Source of the DNA: an uncultured Opitutia bacterium
GTDB taxonomy: Bacteria; Verrucomicrobiota; Verrucomicrobiia; Opitutales; Opitutaceae
Length of the DNA: 51,674 nt
Assembly (NCBI GenBank): GCA_903900845.1
Contig: CAIUOU010000188.1
Coordinates: 1-51,674, forward strand
Direction of reading: 5' to 3'
In this document: positions 48,873 to 51,674 of the stretch, one piece after another
How the letters are laid out: the number at the start of each line of letters is the position of its first letter
How positions within the stretch are numbered: position 1 is the stretch's first letter
Position numbers and translations under genes: made by a program
Notes under the pieces: model-generated
Seen by the model: the letters and a program-made list of their open reading frames with translations, nothing else
The model's database searches: none
What the model was told of the DNA's origin: nothing

Positions 48873-50801
48873 TCAGTCCTCCTCGTTGGCGGCTTTGCGT
48901 TTTCCTTTGCCGCGAGCCTTCGTCGCGGTCGCCTCCTCGGGGTCGGCAATCTCCACTCCGGTGATGCTCGCGAGCTGGCGGGGGACATAGGAGTCGTAGC
49001 GGTTGTCCGGTGACGGTCCCCTGGGACTCAAGGTGGCGACGTAGGCCTTCAGCGATGCCGCCTTGGGGCCGAGCGCCTCGATCGCGTTGAGCGCCGCCAT
49101 CGCGATGAAGACCCCGTGCTGCTCCACGGACGCGTAGTTCTTCAGGATTGCGAGCGCGGCCGTCGCGTCGGTTTCCGCGCCGTGCGCGGTGAGCGCCTCC
49201 GCGGCGACGATACGCACCAGCGGGGAGGAGTCCTGCAGCATCGCGCGGAGTTCCGTCTGCCCGGCCGCAATGGCGGCTTTCCCGCGCATCAGCAATCCGA
49301 GCGCCGCCCAGTGGCGCACCGCGCTGTCGGGGTCGATGGTGCGGCGGCGCAATTCGGGCACCGCGGCGGGCGTGAGGTTCGAGGCGAGGTCGGCCGTGTC
49401 GATGATCCGGGTGAAGGGATACTTCGCGGGATCGCGCGCCAGGTCGTACGGGGCCGTGCCGGGGACGCGCGTGTGCATTTCGCCCTCCGGCATCAGGCCG
49501 ACGTCGCGGATCGACTCGGCGTGCGCGCGCATCGCCGCGCGCAGCTTTTCAAGCGTCGCGCGGTGCTCCGAGGAGCCGGCGAGATTGTTGACCTCATCCG
49601 GATCGCTCCGGAGGTCGTAGAGCTCCTCCGGCGCCTTCGGCACCTGCCAGAAGAGGGATTGCGCCGGGGTTGTCTGGCCGGCGTCGAACGCCGCTCGCCA
49701 GATCCGCGTGGTGGGCGTCTGGAACTGGTAATTCACCCGCTGGCCCTGGGAGACGTGCGGGTAAAAATTGCGGAGATAAACGAAGCGTCCGTCGGTCACG
49801 CTGCGCACGCAGTCGACGCGTTCGTCCATCCGGCCGCGCGCGCCGTGCAAAAACGGCTGGGGCGCCGTCTGGAACTTTCCGGCGAACGCGTGGCCCTGCA
49901 GTTCCGGCGGCGGGCGTACTCCCGCGAGGCTGAGCAGCGTCGGCGCGAGGTCGACGAAGCTCACGAGCCGGTCGGACCTGCCTCCCGGGGTGTACTCCTT
50001 CGGTGCGAGGTGGCGCCATTTCTGCGGAAAGTAGACCACCATCGGCACGCGCAGGCCCGAGTCGGACGGCCAACGTTTGCCGCGTGGCATCCCGCTGCCG
50101 TGGTCCGCGTAATAGAACACAATGGTGTCCTCCGCGAGCCCCGCGGCTGCGAGTTCGCGGAGACGCGCGCCGGCGTCGGCGTCAGCTTCGCTCACCTTGT
50201 CGTAATACTGCGCCCAGTCCTGGCGCACCTCGGGGGTATCGGGATGATACGCGGGGACCCGAACCTTGGCGGGGTCGATGCTGGCCTGGTGCGGCCGGGT
50301 GCGGATCTGGCTCTCGTGGCTCTTGGTGGAGTTGAAGATGGCGAAGAACGGCTGCCCGGCCGGCCGGTTCCTCCAATGGGCCGTGCCGGAGGACTCGTTC
50401 CAAAGGTTCGCCGGCGCGCGAACGTTGTAGTCGGTCTTGCTGTTGTTGGTGACGTAGTAGCCGGCTTCTCGGAGGTGCTGCGGGTAGAGTTTGAACCCGG
50501 GGGGCACGGGGACCATCGAGCGCATGTTCAGGCCGCCGCTGCTTTGGGAGTAAAGGCCCGAGATGATCGCGGTGCGGGCGGGCGCGCAGACCGGATGGTT
50601 GGACCACGCATGGCGGAAGAGCATGCCCTTGGCGGCGAGGGCGTCCACGTTGGGTGTGCGCGCGACGGTGTCGCCGTAGCACCCCATTTGCTGACCGTGG
50701 TCCTCGCTGGTAAGCCAGAGGATGTTGGGTTGCTCGGCGGCGCGGACGACGACGGCGAGGAGCAGCGCGGCGGCGAGGAGGAGTCGGGCGGTGGTTTTCA
50801 T
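48873..50801 (-). CDS. Exported sulfatase, heparan N-sulfatase-like, with HEAT-like tail
   Basis: A 642-residue type I sulfatase. The signal peptide (about 1-22) is followed by N-I-L-W-L-T-S-E-D-H-G and the active-site motif C-A-P-A-R-T-A-I-I-S-G with the formylglycine Cys72. Y-Y-A-D-H-G-S-G-M-P-R-G lies near residue 230. The arrangement resembles sulfamidase-type enzymes, which act on N-sulfoglucosamine. After about residue 440 comes an extra domain with helical repeats (D-S-A-V-R-H-W-A-A-L-G-L-L-M-R and S-P-L-V-R-I-V-A-A-E-A-L), resembling HEAT repeats, and a Lys/Arg-rich end. It overlaps none of its neighbours but its stop region carries the ribosome-binding site of the second sulfatase, so the two are coupled. 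Confidence 0.9.
   Translation of the reverse strand: MKTTARLLLAAALLLAVVVRAAEQPNILWLTSEDHGQQMGCYGDTVARTPNVDALAAKGMLFRHAWSNHPVCAPARTAIISGLYSQSSGGLNMRSMVPVPPGFKLYPQHLREAGYYVTNNSKTDYNVRAPANLWNESSGTAHWRNRPAGQPFFAIFNSTKSHESQIRTRPHQASIDPAKVRVPAYHPDTPEVRQDWAQYYDKVSEADADAGARLRELAAAGLAEDTIVFYYADHGSGMPRGKRWPSDSGLRVPMVVYFPQKWRHLAPKEYTPGGRSDRLVSFVDLAPTLLSLAGVRPPPELQGHAFAGKFQTAPQPFLHGARGRMDERVDCVRSVTDGRFVYLRNFYPHVSQGQRVNYQFQTPTTRIWRAAFDAGQTTPAQSLFWQVPKAPEELYDLRSDPDEVNNLAGSSEHRATLEKLRAAMRAHAESIRDVGLMPEGEMHTRVPGTAPYDLARDPAKYPFTRIIDTADLASNLTPAAVPELRRRTIDPDSAVRHWAALGLLMRGKAAIAAGQTELRAMLQDSSPLVRIVAAEALTAHGAETDATAALAILKNYASVEQHGVFIAMAALNAIEALGPKAASLKAYVATLSPRGPSPDNRYDSYVPRQLASITGVEIADPEEATATKARGKGKRKAANEED
48877..48884 (-). 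promoter_or_regulatory. Ribosome-binding site deciding the second sulfatase start
   Basis: GAGGAGGA on the minus strand, eight bases before GTG 48866-48868. It is embedded in the last codons of the upstream sulfatase gene, which explains tight coupling and supports the GTG start. Confidence 0.75.
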
Positions 50802-50906
50802 TGGGGCTTCAAAAGTGGGGTTTTCCTTGGGCCAGGGTGCGGCAACGATGCGGATGGTCGCGGTGAAGGCAGGGTGGTCGCGAGCGGCGCGCCGGGAAGG
50901 ATGGAC

Positions 50907-51491
50907 TCAGCTGGTGGACCAGGCGGCGGGATTCTGGCGGTCGGCGCGAAGGACGCCGATGACGGGAAGATTCCGGTAGCGCTCGGCGAAATCCAAGCCG
51001 TACCCGACGACGAACTTGTCGGGTATCTCGAAGCCGACGAATTCGGCCTCGATCGCCACCTCGCGCCGGGCCTTCTTGTCTAGCAGCACGCAAGTGCGCA
51101 GGCTGGCCGGCCGCAGCGCGCGGATGAGTTCGGTCACGAGCTTCAACGTCTTGCCGGTGTCGAGGATGTCGTCGATCACGAGCACGTCCCGGCCGCGGAT
51201 GTCGAGGGTCAGGCTGCTGATGAGCTGCGGCGTGCCCATGGACTTGGTTTGAGCGCCGTAGCTGCTCACGCGCACGCAGTCGAGGCGCACGGGGTTGTCG
51301 ATCTCCCGCATGAGGTCGGCGGTGAACATGACCGCGCCGTTGATCAGCGAGATCAGCGTGAACTCGCCGTCGCCGTAGGCGGCCTTGATTTCCCGGGCGA
51401 TCGAGCGCACGCGGCGCTTGATCTGCGCCTCGGTGAGCAGGATCTCGGAGAGGTCGGGATGGGAGGAGGCGTGCGGGCGGCGGGCTGGCAT
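50907..51491 (-). CDS. hpt: Hypoxanthine phosphoribosyltransferase
   Basis: A 194-residue purine-salvage enzyme that joins hypoxanthine or guanine to PRPP. It has I-S-L-I-N-G-A-V-M-F near residue 46, the PRPP-binding motif V-L-V-I-D-D-I-L-D-T-G-K-T-L near 103-116, and D-K-F-V-V-G-Y-G-L-D near 163-172, where the base is held. Length is normal. The ATG at 51489-51491 is used; a longer frame upstream is not supported. It is divergent from tRNA-Gln. With ade, the nucleosidase and the NCS2 permease elsewhere in the window it would complete adenine-to-IMP salvage, though it is 15 kb away. Confidence 0.93.
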   Translation of the reverse strand: MPARRPHASSHPDLSEILLTEAQIKRRVRSIAREIKAAYGDGEFTLISLINGAVMFTADLMREIDNPVRLDCVRVSSYGAQTKSMGTPQLISSLTLDIRGRDVLVIDDILDTGKTLKLVTELIRALRPASLRTCVLLDKKARREVAIEAEFVGFEIPDKFVVGYGLDFAERYRNLPVIGVLRADRQNPAAWSTS

Positions 51492-51600
51492 GGGAAAAGC
51501 CCCGAGCGAGACGATCCGCGCGGGCGGACGCAAACCGTTCCGCGGTCTCTGCGGCCTTGACGCGGCATCAACGCGCCGCAACGTGCAGCGCTCTCCTCCT

Positions 51601-51674
51601 TGCCTGGTGGTGTAATGGTAGCACAGGCGACTTTGACTCGCCTAGTCATGGTTCGAATCCATGCCGGGCAGCCA
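51601..51674 (+). tRNA. tRNA-Gln (anticodon TTG)
   Basis: The 74-base gene ends exactly at the window edge with an encoded CCA. Acceptor stem TGCCTGG pairs with CCGGGCA; the anticodon arm GGCGA-CTTTGAC-TCGCC has anticodon TTG, reading CAA/CAG. The T-arm contains GGTTCGAATCC. A possible TTGACG -35-like element lies at 51557-51562, but no convincing -10 follows. Confidence 0.95.

Noticed and set aside
49116-51083. A 655-codon plus-strand frame opposite the sulfatase gene
   Set aside because: Antisense of a clear sulfatase, without recognisable motifs.
51557-51600. tRNA-Gln promoter with TTGACG at 51557-51562
   Set aside because: The expected -10 position reads AACGTG, too far from a consensus to call.
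1-51674. CRISPR array or prophage
   Set aside because: No regularly spaced direct repeats, and no capsid, tail or integrase-with-cargo genes were found; the one tyrosine recombinase looks like a housekeeping Xer protein.

Overview
The window is high-GC bacterial chromosome, gene-dense and mostly intact. Several features point to a verrucomicrobial host of the Opitutaceae type: TonB-dependent receptors with the S-P-F-Q-V plug start, a 51-residue small basic protein known from Verrucomicrobia, Chlamydiae and relatives, a DUF5009-type acyltransferase, paired exported sulfatases, and intergenic ACCACGGA-type repeats. The assignment rests on family knowledge; there is no rRNA in the window.

Layout. 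1-3000: two TonB-dependent receptor genes (the first cut by the window edge). 3072-8239: a minus-strand housekeeping run trpC - DUF5069 - rsmA - exported protein - guaB - LmbE-like deacetylase. 8337-9936: mazG and xerC, overlapping. 10215-14745: three minus-strand genes for exported proteins, one an aldo/keto reductase with a Tat-like leader. 15046-15987: a 5'-3' exonuclease with a C-terminal clamp-binding-like motif. 16023-17786: a decaying locus with a truncated cobW pseudogene, an orphan degenerate ABC ATPase and a small His-rich DUF2946-like protein. 17982-24037: addB-addA helicase-nuclease pair. 24500-27600: AlkC-like repair protein, FAD desaturase-like protein and an exported protein. 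27661-30217: acyltransferase, DedA protein, small basic protein and cutA. 30501-32171: rpsA with a strong terminator. 32470-36688: adenine salvage cluster (deaminase, exported nucleosidase, divergent NCS2 permease). 37052-40796: TonB siderophore-type receptor, HNH protein, ACT regulator. 40850-42538: exported FAD oxidoreductase. 42541-47333: operon of an outer-membrane porin-like protein, an exported cupredoxin-like protein and a hybrid sensor kinase. 47426-50801: two sulfatases. 50907-51674: hpt and tRNA-Gln at the edge.

How the parts fit. Purine metabolism recurs (guaB, adenine deaminase, nucleosidase, permease, hpt), as does DNA repair (addAB, AlkC-like, 5'-3' exonuclease, xerC). The receptors, sulfatases, acyltransferase and exported oxidoreductases suggest a polymer-degrading life style. 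The best candidate for an undescribed system is the porin / type-1-copper-like protein / hybrid kinase operon. Other items of interest are the relict metal locus at 16023-17981 and a dispersed GGGGTCA hairpin element near 25600.
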